Source: Perilla frutescens (Eukaryota > Streptophyta > Magnoliopsida > Lamiales > Lamiaceae). Taken from it: DNA of 64,000 bases. Position 1 is the first letter of the stretch. Each line of letters starts with the position of its first letter. Where the stretch lies: assembly GCA_026008535.1 (NCBI GenBank), contig BRKX01000018.1, forward strand, positions 20,406,088-20,470,087, read 5' to 3'. The translations under genes were made by a program, and so were the position numbers. The notes beneath the pieces were generated by a model that saw only the letters and a program-made list of their open reading frames with translations, made no database searches and was not told where the DNA came from. Below, piece by piece: positions 34,658 through 46,496 of the stretch.

Positions 34658-36085
34658 TGATCGGCTTTTTATTTGACTAAAACTACACCGCAAGTGTACG
34701 GTGAAATTATAGCAAATATGGCGAGCAAGAGTATCGTATCCACAGAGACTAATTAGACCTAATTGTGTGTACTACAAAATTGGACCTCAATCTTTATCTA
34801 GACGAAAAAAAAGAAAGATAATTAACTAACCTAAACTAAAAAAAGCAATAAATAAACGGGAAAATTAAATGGAGAAGAAGACAAGAAGGTAGAGGTACTT
34901 TCGGGATTGATTTCTTCGGGTACTTAGCACTAATGATCCTATTAAATGTCTATTAATTTGTGGTGCTAAATTTCATTAGGGCAATCTCTAATGCATCCTA
35001 AGCTCTCTCGAGAAACTTAAGTCGTAGGGTACACACTAGGTTCGTCGTCTCCGAACAAATCCTACACATGTACTTATCAAAAGCTCCAAAGATTCTAGCC
35101 CTCACACTAAGCATCACTTTTTTCTCAAATTTATCGACAAAGGTTCCTCGTGCATATGGTTCGTCTATTGAGATTCATCTCTCGAATTTTTGAATCAACA
35201 GATAAAATTGTGGAAATTAATGATCAATTAATCAACACTCAAGATCACAAGAAATGAAATGAGGCCATAAACAATCAGTAGAAATAGAAATGCATAAATA
35301 CCAAAATATGTTCAACCCCAAAATGCAAGATAATCTAACCTAACATCTATACAATGTAAGGATTAAATTATCTCAAAGAAAATCAAAATAAAAACAAGAA
35401 AAATAATTTGAAACAACCCGGAAGTTAGGTCTCGACTACTCCTTACTTTGACTCTTCTCTTCTTTGCTTCATCTTCAAGCTCTAGCTCCTTATTCACCCT
35501 AGCTAGATGGAAAACCTAGCTAGGGTGAGGGATTTGATGGGTGAGATGTGAAAATGGGAGAGGGAAGAAGGGTTTTTGTGTTGGAAGAGTTTTGGAGAGA
35601 ATGGAGGCTTGTGTTGTGTGTGTTGTGGGTTGTATGTTGTGTTGTAAAAATGGAGAGAAAAATCGAGAATAAGAAGAAGGAGAGGTGCAGATCTGAAAAT
35701 CTGGGTTGTGGAGGCGACACGGGCTCGGTCGCGCCCCGATTGAAGAAAAACATGTCTCTGGCGCGAGTGCTCCAGTCGCGCCCTCACTCGCGCTGCCACT
35801 CGCCAGTGACCGACACCTTTCACGATTTTGTTCCATTCTCCCTCGTTTCTTATCCGATTGAGATGATTCAACTTGCAGCACATTTCTTATTCGATTCTCT
35901 ATCTTCTCATGGCATTGAATCACTCAAAAATTCATTACTTCATCCTTCATTTCCTGTACAATGCAAACAAGAAATAAAACTTCCAACAGGGGGGGTTAAA
36001 AGCGCAAATTGTGTTAAAGCACATGCAATACTTTTCAAATCACTTCTTTCAACCACAAAATATTATGCAAAAACAGCACTCATCA
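34658..36085 (-). mobile_element. LTR of a Gypsy-type element, with primer binding site
   Basis: The LTR (1428 bp) reads on the minus strand from TGATGAGTGCTG at the right to ...GATCA at the left. On the minus strand it is followed by AGTTTTTGGCGCCGTTG, the primer binding site type of plant Athila/Tat Gypsy elements (34639-34657). It carries GAGTATCGTATCCACAGAG at about 34729-34747 and GCGC-rich words at 35720-35800. No partner LTR is present, so the element is truncated. The 199-codon frame inside is not a gene. Confidence 0.7.
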
Positions 36086-36440
36086 AAATTCATGCTTCAT
36101 TATTTATTAAACTTACCTATCGCGACTTATTAAACTTAAGCAATTAATATCACACATAAATAAATAAAACAAATAAAATATTTTTAAGAAAGAAAAAAAT
36201 GTATCAATTTAAATATTAGAAAACTAAGTCGTTACAGTTATCAACCGAAGTGATAACATCATCTGAAACATCATTCTCAACACTTTATCACAAACTTACT
36301 AAATATTATATTATTATATTTATTTTTTTTCTTTTCCAATTATGATATATTTAATTAAATACTTCAGTTATAATTATAAATCCAAATTTTAAATATATGT
36401 TGCAATATTGTAATTACAACATTATATTTATGGATGTGAT
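36086..36440. other. AT-rich DNA, no gene seen
   Basis: No motif or paired repeat was recognised. Confidence 0.4.
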
Positions 36441-36449
36441 TTTTTTAAA

Positions 36450-36665
36450 AAAGTTGGTATGTACCGGTATACCGACATACTGTACCGTACCGATATATTG
36501 TTATACCGCCATATACCGGTATACCGCGGTATGTTGAAATTTTTGAAATTTAATACTGTTACCGTACCAAATATTGTACCAAATATTCTAGATATACCGA
36601 AAATTCGATATTTCGATATTTTTTCAGTAGATAAGTGCGGTATTTCAATATTTCGGTATTTTTTC
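36450..36665. mobile_element. Partial GGTATACC-type hAT MITE
   Basis: Shares the ACCGGTATACCG and TACCGTACC words of the complete MITE at 22446-23372 but lacks recognisable ends and target duplications, so it is a fragment. Confidence 0.55.
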
Positions 36666-37145
36666 CTATCCTATTCTCTCTCCCCCCATTGTAAAACCCA
36701 TCACCCATTAACTCCTTTTCTTGTTGTCGTGCTGGAGAAGATTGTATGCATAGAAGATGACTATTGAAGAGGGTTGTAGAAAAAAAATCTAGTGTTGGAG
36801 AAGATGATCGGAGAAGGTTCTCGGCGCGCAACGCTCATCGATTGCACAAGCTTGGTGCGTAGGCCCCCATCGAGCAAGCTCGGTGCATTGCCCCAATGCG
36901 CATCCTCAGCACACATGCCTTTGCGTTCAACCTCTCCGTCACCGTCAGCCTTCTCCTGTGAACTTTTTCTCCTTTCCCAAGCTGAAAGTCGTCGTCGGAA
37001 ATGGTCGAAGAAGATGGTGTTAGATAGTGCTTCTCATGGATACAAACTTTCTCTACCTAGCTTGACGTCGTCGTCGCCGGAAAGGCTCTTCTCTCTCGCC
37101 AGTGAAGATGGTAGAGATGTGGGTTGGAGAAGATGGTAAGATTTG
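36666..37145. other. GAAGATGG-rich DNA, no gene supported
   Basis: Short words such as GGAGAAGATGG recur here and again after 39084. Open frames exist but show no family features. Confidence 0.4.
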
Positions 37146-37253
37146 GGTGGGGTCAGAGATGGACGCATAAATTTTAACTTGGGAGGCAAAATGTAAGAAT
37201 TTTAATTTTTTGGGGGGTGAAAAACGGTATTATAATACAAATAATATTTATAT

Positions 37254-37284
<31 letters not shown>

Positions 37285-38999
37285 TGATGCGTAAGATTTT
37301 ACTCTCCACAATGGTTTCAGTATTTATAAAACTCGTGTAATGCCTACAAGTGTATAAGCATATGATTGTAGATATGATGATACGAGGTCGATCCACAGGG
37401 AAAAGGAATTAAACGTGAAAATGCAAGTACCACGATGATAGAGTGATGAAATATTTAGACTATGAATAGATGAGGGGTGATTATCATAACACAAAACCAA
37501 CACATAAACTAAATAATGCAATACCAAACAATAATAATAAACAATCTAAATAGAATGCAAGAAACAAGATCAACAAAGGGAGATTTGAAGAAGACGAATT
37601 AAGGCAAGACTCTAGGACATGGATTCACAACATTCCTCTTGATCAAACAACAAAGATTAAACACACAATTATGCTAAGTTCATAGATAGGAAGACCACGA
37701 ATATAGAAGGAGCATCTCTCGAATATCTCCTTAATTGCGAATGCGACAAGGATGACTATCTCTAACACATTCCAAAGTCGCACCTACCAAAGGCTCTAAG
37801 GGGTCACATTTTCTTCCATATATTCGACATTCAACGAAGAGTACAAATACATAGATTCAATCCATACATGCTTATGATCACAAGATTGACTAGATGCATG
37901 TGATTCAAACATTTGATGTTAAATGAATGCCACTTCAAACAACATCATACAAGAACTAGCAAAGATTGAAATCTTGACAAAACTCACCCATAGATTAAAC
38001 CCTAGTCAAGAACAAGATTCACATTGTTTTTCCACATCCTAGATACCTAAGGCTCTAGCCAACCATATTTACAACAAAATCAAGAATAGAAAAGGAAGAA
38101 TCAAAATCCATTCTAAGTACAAGTGTAAAAGAGGGAAGGAGAACATCAAACCCAATGTTGAAGAATCTCCTTCAATCCCTTGGCTTGAATCCTCAAATGA
38201 ATGGATGGATCTTCCTTCTTCTTCTTGATCTTCAAAAACCCCCAAATGTAGTGTTTCTTCAAGTTTATTTCGAGTGGGAGGAGTGTTGGATTCGTCCTTT
38301 GAAATCCCCAATAGATATATAAAGTAATGGACCAATAATTGGATGCCAAAAGTCAAGTTTCAATTCCGTTAGTCTGAAACGTGACCCCAGGTGGTAGGGC
38401 TTTGGGGTCGGGCTTTACTTTGTATTAAAACCCGACCCTAGGTGCTAGGGCTTTGGGGTCGGACTTTGTTGTGTATTTGAAACGCGACCCCAGTTGCTAG
38501 GGCTTTTGGGTCGGGCTTTCAACAAAGAAAAACTCATCTCTGAAGTGCTCTACAGTGCAACCCATGAGTAGGGCTTTTTGGTCGGGCTTTGCTATGTATT
38601 TGAAACGCGACCCCAGTTGCTAGGGCTTTGGGGTCGGGCTTGCAACAAAGAAAAACACCTCCCTGAAGTGCTCTACAGTGCGACCCATGAGTAGGGCTTT
38701 TTGGTCGGGCTTTGTTGTGCATTTGAAACGCGACCCCAGTTGCTAGGGCTTTGGGGTCGTGTTTCAGCTTGTGACTTTGTTTTCTTGTCCTTTGTTCATC
38801 TTTGTGCCATCTTTTCGATCCAATTCACTAACTTGATTTATTTTGCATTGTTTGAACCCAAAAATTCCCTATATTGGCCACATTACACAAAACATAAGAT
38901 TAAAACAATATTTATAATATTTACAACATATTTACATACTAAACAAGTGCAATTGCACTCAAAATATAGTGCAATTGAGTGCAATTTATGCACTCATCA
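37285..38999 (-). mobile_element. Solo LTR, 1715 bp, inside the split MITE
   Basis: On the minus strand it starts TGATGAGTGCATAAATTGCA and ends TTACGCATCA. Flanks are TATAT on both sides. Near its minus-strand end is GATACGAGGTCGATCCACAGGGA-type text, related to the box in the LTR at 34658. It contains the 123-bp tandem repeat. Confidence 0.75.
38400..38762. repeat. 123-bp tandem repeat, about 3 copies
   Basis: AACGCGACCCCAGTTGCTAG recurs at 38482, 38604 and 38727, giving a period of 123 bp. Each unit holds two half-units around GGGCTTTGGGGTCGGGCTT. The period is a multiple of three, so the minus-strand frame at 38534-38722 repeats a 41-residue pattern; I regard it as non-coding. Confidence 0.8.
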
Positions 39000-39083
39000 T
39001 ATATACACATATAAAAAAATTAGGACAAAATTTGAGGGAGACGGGTGCCCCACCAGCCCCTCAGGTCCATCCCTGGGTGGGGT

Positions 39084-39544
39084 AGGATTGGAGTTGGAGA
39101 AGTTGGTGCAGTTGTGGTGGAGATGATGCTAGTGGAGATGGTGGAGATATGGGTTGGAGAAATGGAGGAGACGTGGGTGGGGTGAAAGTAGAAGATGGGA
39201 AGTAGCGGGAGTGGCAGATCAATTTTTTTTTTGTTTTTCAATTTTGTTATAACTAAGAGTATTTTGGTTCAAAGTGGATCAAATAAAAAAGTTTAAAAGT
39301 CAGTGGTAAAATAAATTTTTTGAAAGTTGATGTGATTAAAAAAAGTTGCCCCTGTTCCAAAACTTACAAAATTTATGACTCAACTAACAGAAATTTCACA
39401 AAACTAGCATATGAGATTTTCCTATGCCATAATAAGGTAAGAATAGTACCTCACTAATTTCATCCTCACACTCACTCACATGTACCAAGTACAACAATTA
39501 GAATAATGTACATGAAGTGACGAGCTATATATATATATATATAT
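39084..39544. other. Intergenic DNA, no gene seen
   Basis: Continues the GGAGAAGATGG-rich host DNA of the split MITE, then AT-rich sequence ending in a TA tract (39527-39544). Confidence 0.4.
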
Positions 39545-39986
39545 CGCAAAAACTCCTGTGCAAAAGATGTATATGAGACGGTCAACGCGTTGACCGGCTC
39601 AACGCGCGTTGACTCGATCAAAGCGTTGACCAAAAAAATTGTGAAAATTGGTGATACTTTTTAGGGATACAATTGATAATTTTTTTAATTTCGAATGATA
39701 CTTTTTAGTGTGTCAATTGATACTGATCTTAACAGTTTTTTTCTTTATTTTTCTATTATGCCCTTTAGCCTTTTTAGCCTTTGAAATGATACTTTTCAGT
39801 ATTATGAATGATACTTTTTATTGATACAAATGATACTTTTTAGCCTTTGAAATGATACTTTTCAGTATTATGAATGGTATTAATTTTGACGGATTTTTTG
39901 GTCAAAGCATTGACCGGGTCAACACGCGTTGACCCGGTCAACGCGTTGACCGTCTCATGTACATCTTATGTACAAGAGACTTGCCC
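39545..39986. mobile_element. MITE with palindromic GGTCAACGCGTTGACC ends
   Basis: Imperfect inverted repeats of about 90 bp bound this 442-bp element. Both carry ...AAAGATGTAyATGAGACGG or its equivalent, followed by GGTCAACGCGTTGACC, a perfect 16-base palindrome. The TTGACC core matches the WRKY-binding W-box. The interior repeats GATACTTTTTAG about six times. It sits in a TA tract, so the target duplication is probably TA. Confidence 0.75.
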
Positions 39987-40273
39987 TATATATATATATA
40001 TCACACAATTAGAATAAAAACACGCTGCACCATATATTTGAAACATAGGATCTTGTCACAATATAATATGGCGTATTTAGAGAAACCCTTGCACATGAGA
40101 AAGAATACTCGTACTAGTTAAACATAACAAAAAACATGCAAAGCAATAAAACACAACTAAGAAATTAGATTAACTCTAAACGACAAGCATGCATGCATTG
40201 ACGGAAGCATAAATTTTGTTTAGGAGACCATTTAACAATATTATCAGAATAAAATATTACATATGTATAGTTA

Positions 40274-43200
40274 TGTAACGCCCTAATCCCGAAAATTTGA
40301 GGCGCTAACACAAGATTACAATAAATTTCCTAATTTTTCAAAAAATTACATATTTACATGAAATATTTAATTCCATAAATTACATTATAGTTAAAACCAA
40401 TCAATCACAACTTGGGAAGATTGTTCAAAGAACTAATCACTAACATCTTGGACAAATGACCAGTTAATGTTGTCAGTGTAATATTTGAATGAGTCCGCAA
40501 TAACGGTGGGACATGAAAGATTTTAATATTCTTAAATATTCAAAACATTCAGCGGAAGCATATACGATAAAATATTGACCAAAGTCAATATTCAACATTC
40601 AAAATATAATTTTCGACCTAGTCAAAAACTTAAATAACCCATATGTCCACGTCAGCTACCTGCATCACATTATACCTGAAAAATATTTTAGGAAATGTGG
40701 GCTGAGTGCCAGAAAATACTGAGTGGGTTTATTGTGTTCGTCCAAACACATGCAAGGATTTTCATTTCAAAATCCAATAATCTAATATTTATAACCATGT
40801 CCATGCGCTTAAGAATATCTATTCAAAATCCAGTAAATCAATATTCATTCAAATATATATGCGCTTAAGAATAGTTATTCAAAATCTAGCAATTCAATAC
40901 CAATTCTCATGTCAATGCGCTTAAGAATATATTTATTTAAAATCCGATGCGCTAAAAAGGTCATGCGTGGATACAGACCCTATGTGATCACATAACTATA
41001 TCTTAATATAATTGACAATGTCTGAATTCATCATGAAGGTCAATTCATATCCACGAAAAGCGAAAACAGTCGCAAACCTTACATGGACGAAAGCATTGTA
41101 AAACATAAATTTTAGTTAGTAAAACTCCACCTTATAGCTACAATAGCTGGAGCTTTACATGTGTCCCGCAAATCCTAATTAATTCCGGGTCTGGGGTTTG
41201 AGCCTACAAAAGGTAAACTATTTATTAGCACCATGATAGGCTCTAAAACTATAAAATAAGGTAACTTTGGGCTTAAGGGTCGAGCTCTCGAAATTTAGCT
41301 CAGACGGGCAACTCTCGGAAACTAGATAGATTTAAATTGGCCCAAAAGGCCCGATTATCATTTTGATCATTTAAGACATTTAAGAATTAACTCTTAAAAT
41401 AAATCAAATTATCACACACACACACATATAAGATAATTGTAACATTCTTCAAAATAAATATGTAATTATTTTATTTATCTTTAAAACCGTTAATCATGTA
41501 AAGCTTAAAATGATGAAAGAAAAATTAAATTAACCATACATCTAATTTAAAAAGACAAGCCACCTTGCTACACAAATTTTAGAAAATTAAAACAAGTTTC
41601 CCTCTCCCCTGAAAATCTCGAGACCTACAATGCAGTAGGCATGCTCACATTTTAAAAATCAAAACATTTGTCTTTTTCCATTCATTTATCATTAAAATAA
41701 TCAATAACCAAACTTCTGTCACTCTACCTCTCGTTCCACATACAACCAAAACAAAACAACTAATTTAAAACTCAAACCCACTTCTTTTCTCTCTCTTCAA
41801 AACATAACACGTCACTTCTCTCTCTTCTGTACCATAAAACAAATTTATTTCTCTAACAGCTCATAAGAGTCTATCGTGAATTGAGTGCAAATGCACTTTG
41901 GTTTAATCTGCTGCCAAGTGTCCAACATAAATAGAAAAAGAAGAAGCAAAATACGCTCAATTTTTATTTTTTCAATCCGAATCACTGTACATTTATACCT
42001 TTTTACTTTTTGTGTCATTTACCTACTGAATTAGATGTGTAGTTGCATTTTCAGTTTAATTTTTTTCACAAAATTTAAACGGTGAGTTATTAGGAAGTGG
42101 AACGGCCCCTATTAGTAATTTTATTAACATTTAGAATATTATTTCTTATTGTGTAGAAAACTAATATATTAGAACCAATTTAAGACGTAAATAAATCTTT
42201 TGAAAAATAATTGAACATATAATAAAAATAATTTATTAATTTACAGGTACATAATTGGAAAATAATTATCCCAAAAAAAATTTATACGTTTGAAAATACA
42301 AGAGGCTCAAAGTTTATTTTTTTATTAGTTTTTGTATCGGGCACAAGTGTCGATAGTTAGTTAACTGGGTGATTAGTGAACATCTATATTATTTTATTTT
42401 ATTTGCAAATCATATTTTTGTCACAAAATATAATTATTTGAATAAAAAAATGTTGGCATATATGAAATTTATTTATTCAGTATATGTTAATGAATATAAT
42501 CACGATCGAAGTTATAAGTAAATGAAATAAAATTAATGTACAATAAGTCAATCATGGGATGTAATTTTGTAATGATAAATTATCATAATATTACAAAATT
42601 AATTTGTAATATTATGCAAATGTTGACAAATATTAAAGTGTGTATGTTTTTATATGTTTCATGTATATAATTCTATAAAATGGTGTTCTCTAAAACTTTA
42701 TCTCTCCCAAAAAATCAAATGATGATCTTTAGTTTTGGTAAATAAAAATTTATACTAGGATCTCGACTAGATTAAAAATTTATTTTTGCCCATTTCGTAA
42801 AACTTGTTAAAGGTCGAGTCAAGCTTGTTTCCAAACCACTACTCAACTCGTTAAATGAATTTACCTTTTAAAATATTAACTTCATAATACTTATATTTTT
42901 ATATTCTAATTAGTGATAAGTATATTAAAGACTCTAATTAAATTTATTTATTATAAGAAAATAAGAAATTTTAGTAAGAGATAAAGTACAAAAACACACT
43001 TAAACTATTGCCTCAGTCTCGATTACACACTTAAACTATGGCTCAATCCAATTGGCTTCAGACACTATTTTAACTAGTGCAAAACAACGCTTCTGTAAAA
43101 ATCTATTTTCTTCCGTTAGTAATTAATGTTCATTAAATTGCAAAACTCTTACAATATAATTCTGAGTGATTATGGTGATAATATTGTGCAATGTCGTAAA

Positions 43201-45589
43201 GTTGAAAAGCTCTAATCATGAGTTTTTCAAGGGTACTCTCAATTCATCAATTGAATGTCAAGATGGAGTAATTTGAGAAAAAAAAAAATCGGAAGTGAAT
43301 GTTTGTATTCAAGACTTAATTAACAATTCTGACGATAATTCAACGTCGAATATTGAAATTGAATGATTAGCCTGGAAGTCTAAAGTGTAGGCTATATAAC
43401 CATGGTCTCAAGTATAAATTCAAGTATGAACATATAAATTTAATTATTTATTTGTAAAATACTATTGGAAAAAAAATATAAAATAACATGTTGTTGCAAC
43501 TCAACTTTATGAATTAATATTGAATTATATTTATATGCGGTATTATATTAAAATGTACGATACAACACTATGTAGTATGGTGCCATAGCCAATTATTCTA
43601 ATTAGTGCAACTTATAATTTAATTGTCAGTGTTTATGTGTTTTCAACAAAAACACATAAAATGTTTATATAACTACAAAATAATTCTCAATCTACAACCT
43701 TCTTAAAAAGACAAACATGATTGATTTTTCGGGAATTGACATGCTAATTTGATGAATACATTACACATCTACTTCATAAGAGCATATGACATTGAAACAA
43801 AAACGTCAAAAAGTAGTTCAATTTGATTTAAAAATAATTATAATTCTATTAAATATTTGTCAATGCATGTATACAATTGTACATTAATCTAGCAGTACTA
43901 AATTAATTTGCAGATGCAAAATATGAAGAAAAATAGTTGAATAATCGACTATTCAAATAACTACTAATATTTTTGTCCACTATAAAAAAACACCAAAAGA
44001 ATTAAATTTTATTTATACTGCGATGAATTCAAAATTTAAAAGGTGTTTATTATTCTTCTTTGGATTTTGAAAAAGAAGCACATTACAAAATAATAATTTT
44101 TGCGTTAATATAACGAAAAAAGTGAAATGCACGAAACATATATATTTTAATATTTGCCAATATTTGTATAACATGATTAATTAATTTTGTAACATTATGA
44201 TAATTTACCAATATAAAAATGCAAGATATTATTGACTAAGAATTCATTTAAGTAACAACTGACGCTTGTGTCCGATACAAAAAAAAATTATGAAAAAAAT
44301 AATAATATTAAAGACAAATAAATTATATTTTATCAATTATATATAACAAAATCATTTCCATATTTTGTTATATGTTAAGGTAATTTGGGGATATAAAATA
44401 ATTAACTCAAGATTATAATTCAATAATAATTGAAAAACATATATAATTCAATATTAATTGAAGTAAAAATTGAACAGTTGATATATGTTAGTGTTTTAAT
44501 AGGTAAAAAGTTTTATATGTACAGTAATTGGTATTTAAAAATACCTACCATGTGTACTTTGTTTTTTTTTTTTTTTTTTTTAAGTGAGGCCACGTGTACG
44601 GTGGATTTACCTAAGTGTAAATTAACTTAGTTCATGATAGACTTTTCCCACACTTGAAACAATATTTCAAAAATAAACACTTCTCTTCTCTCTTTTCCCA
44701 ATGCAAAACCCGTCTGTGCTCACCCCCTCCCAAACCCACTTCAGTTCACACATTTTAAAACAGAAAACAGTCTATCCCTCTCTGTATAAACTCGTCGACA
44801 TCACCTACACACCCGCACAAATTCTTTTCAAAATTTCCACCATTTTATATCACACATGCAACAACTTCCATACAATTAATTTTGTATAAAATAGTTCTCA
44901 ATGAAGTAAAAATCTCAATAACATGATGAAAATCACATGACAATGGTGGATTAGGGGGTGATTTCAAATATTAAGGTTCTATGATTTTAAACTCAAAATG
45001 GAACCCTCAAATCTTTACAAATCTCAAAATTAATATAGGGGAAAGATAAAGGAAGAAGAGACGAAGAGGATGGTGCCATTGCATGTCGGATCCGGCCACC
45101 GAAAATTCTCAGTTGAAAAGCACCGACTTGCGGCCATTAAGACCTTTTTCCGGCCATTATAGCCTCCATCTCCCCACCAAACTTGTTCCAACGTATTTAA
45201 AAGGCATAGAGGAGTTAAAAAATGAAATTTTAGGAAAATTTTGACAATAATTGAAATTTCCGGCGACGGCGGACTGGGTGGTCTGACGGAGGTGCTCCGC
45301 CTCCGGCCACCTCGCCGAAAATCGCCTGAAAGGCTGAAACAGAAGATGGAGGAGCTAATCTTTGGAATGGAGTAGAATGAGCTTAATATGAATAAAAATG
45401 GAATTTATATTTGTTGATTTTGGGCTTGAAGCCTAGAGGCTAAAATTAAAAATGAAGAGGGCTTTAATTAATCAATTTGCACCAAGCCCATTAGTTTAAA
45501 ACATGCTCTAGGTTTATCATTCTAATCATATATAATCAATAGGCCCAATTTACTAGTCTTATCCAATGGTAAGGTTTTGGGGTATTACA
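40274..45589 (-). mobile_element. Retrotransposon-type TG..CA unit, 5.3 kb, TSD AGTTA
   Basis: Target duplications AGTTA lie at 40269-40273 and 45590-45594. On the minus strand the unit starts TGTAATACCCCAAAACC and ends CGGGATTAGGGCGTTACA. The CCCACTCAGTATTTTC text near 40715-40730 (minus strand) and CAGGTATAATGTG resemble the 3' part of chromovirus-type LTRs and of the unit at 50232. No gag or pol is seen; a solo LTR enlarged by a later insertion (42.3-44.3 kb) is the likely explanation. Confidence 0.7.
42325..44300. mobile_element. Inverted-repeat element nested in the 5.3-kb unit
   Basis: The left arm has TTTGTATCGGGCACAAGTGT (42334-42353) and the right arm, reverse-complemented, TTTGTATCGGACACAAGCGT (about 44263-44282). 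A second matching pair is AAATTATCATAATATTACAA (42575-42595) against AAATTATCATAATGTTACAA. The arms are diverged and partly gapped. A Mutator-like non-autonomous element would fit; ends and target duplication were not resolved. Confidence 0.45.
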
Positions 45590-45594
45590 AGTTA

Positions 45595-46405
45595 TAAATT
45601 ATAAAAATAAACTAAATTGACTATATAAATATATACATAAAAATATTATAGTTAGGAGGTCCAATTGATAATATCATAAAAATAGAAACTACATATATAC
45701 ATATAATATGCATATACATAAATTAATTATGTAAGCTATCATGATGACACAACATAAATATATAAAAATAGTGGATTAAAGATCTATAGAAAAGATTCCG
45801 ACCTTAAATTTAAGCTCAATGATAAATTTGTTACTTTGATAAGAAAAAATTTGAAACTTTTGGATAAAAATGTATAAATAAAAATACAAACTATTGCTAA
45901 TAGTGAAAATAAAACAAATAAATTAAAATAATTCTCAACTTAAAAAAATAAAAATAAGTTAAAAAAGAAAAAAAAAATAACAATGCCCTTCTGAAGAAAA
46001 TAATTCTCAACTTAAAAAAAAACCCAATTAAAATAGCTAGGTGCAAAAAACTTGAGTAAAAAAAGAAGATATGCCATGCGGGGGCTCTTCAAGGATTGAA
46101 CAAGACCTCTTTCCAAATACCTACATGTGACTGTTTTCAATTATTTTAAGATATATATTTTGAGATAATCATATATTGTGTTTGGTGTGTTTCATTAGTA
46201 AATCAGGAGGCCGAGTGAATATAGAATGTAATATTTAATTTATTAAAAAAAAGATGTGGATAACCCGCATAACTAATTAATATATATCCACCAACGTTAA
46301 CCCGGCCGCGGTCTCTATCTCCAGGGAGGCCATAAACATAATATATGAATATCCGCAACTGAATTCAATATAAACGTACGTGTGAGATGCGAAAATCCAT
46401 TGACC
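45595..46405. other. AT-rich DNA, no gene seen
   Basis: Nothing recognisable. It leads into the left edge of the first GT61 duplication block. Confidence 0.4.
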
Positions 46406-46496
46406 AGATCCAAATATTAATTAAATTAAATAACAAGATCAATGGAGAAGTTTAATTTGTATTTTTGGACGTGGAATGAATATATATATTCGATCA

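Larger units (their letters stand above)
37154..39075. mobile_element. MITE (about 202 bp) split by a solo LTR, TSD GGTGGGGT
   Basis: The 8-base duplications GGTGGGGT lie at 37146-37153 and 39076-39083. The ends are CAGAGATGGACGC and, reverse-complemented, CAGGGATGGACCT. The original element is 37154-37284 plus 39005-39075; the rest is a later LTR. The 8-base duplication points to hAT-like transposition. Confidence 0.75.

Noticed and set aside
35548..36147. 199-codon ORF and overlapping antisense ORFs
   Set aside because: They lie inside an LTR, change character along their length, and show no domain.
36792..37139. 115-codon ORF
   Set aside because: Low-complexity Ser/Arg text with no relatives; the host DNA is repetitive.
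38534..38722. 62-codon repeat-containing ORF
   Set aside because: It is explained by the 123-bp tandem repeat having a period divisible by three.
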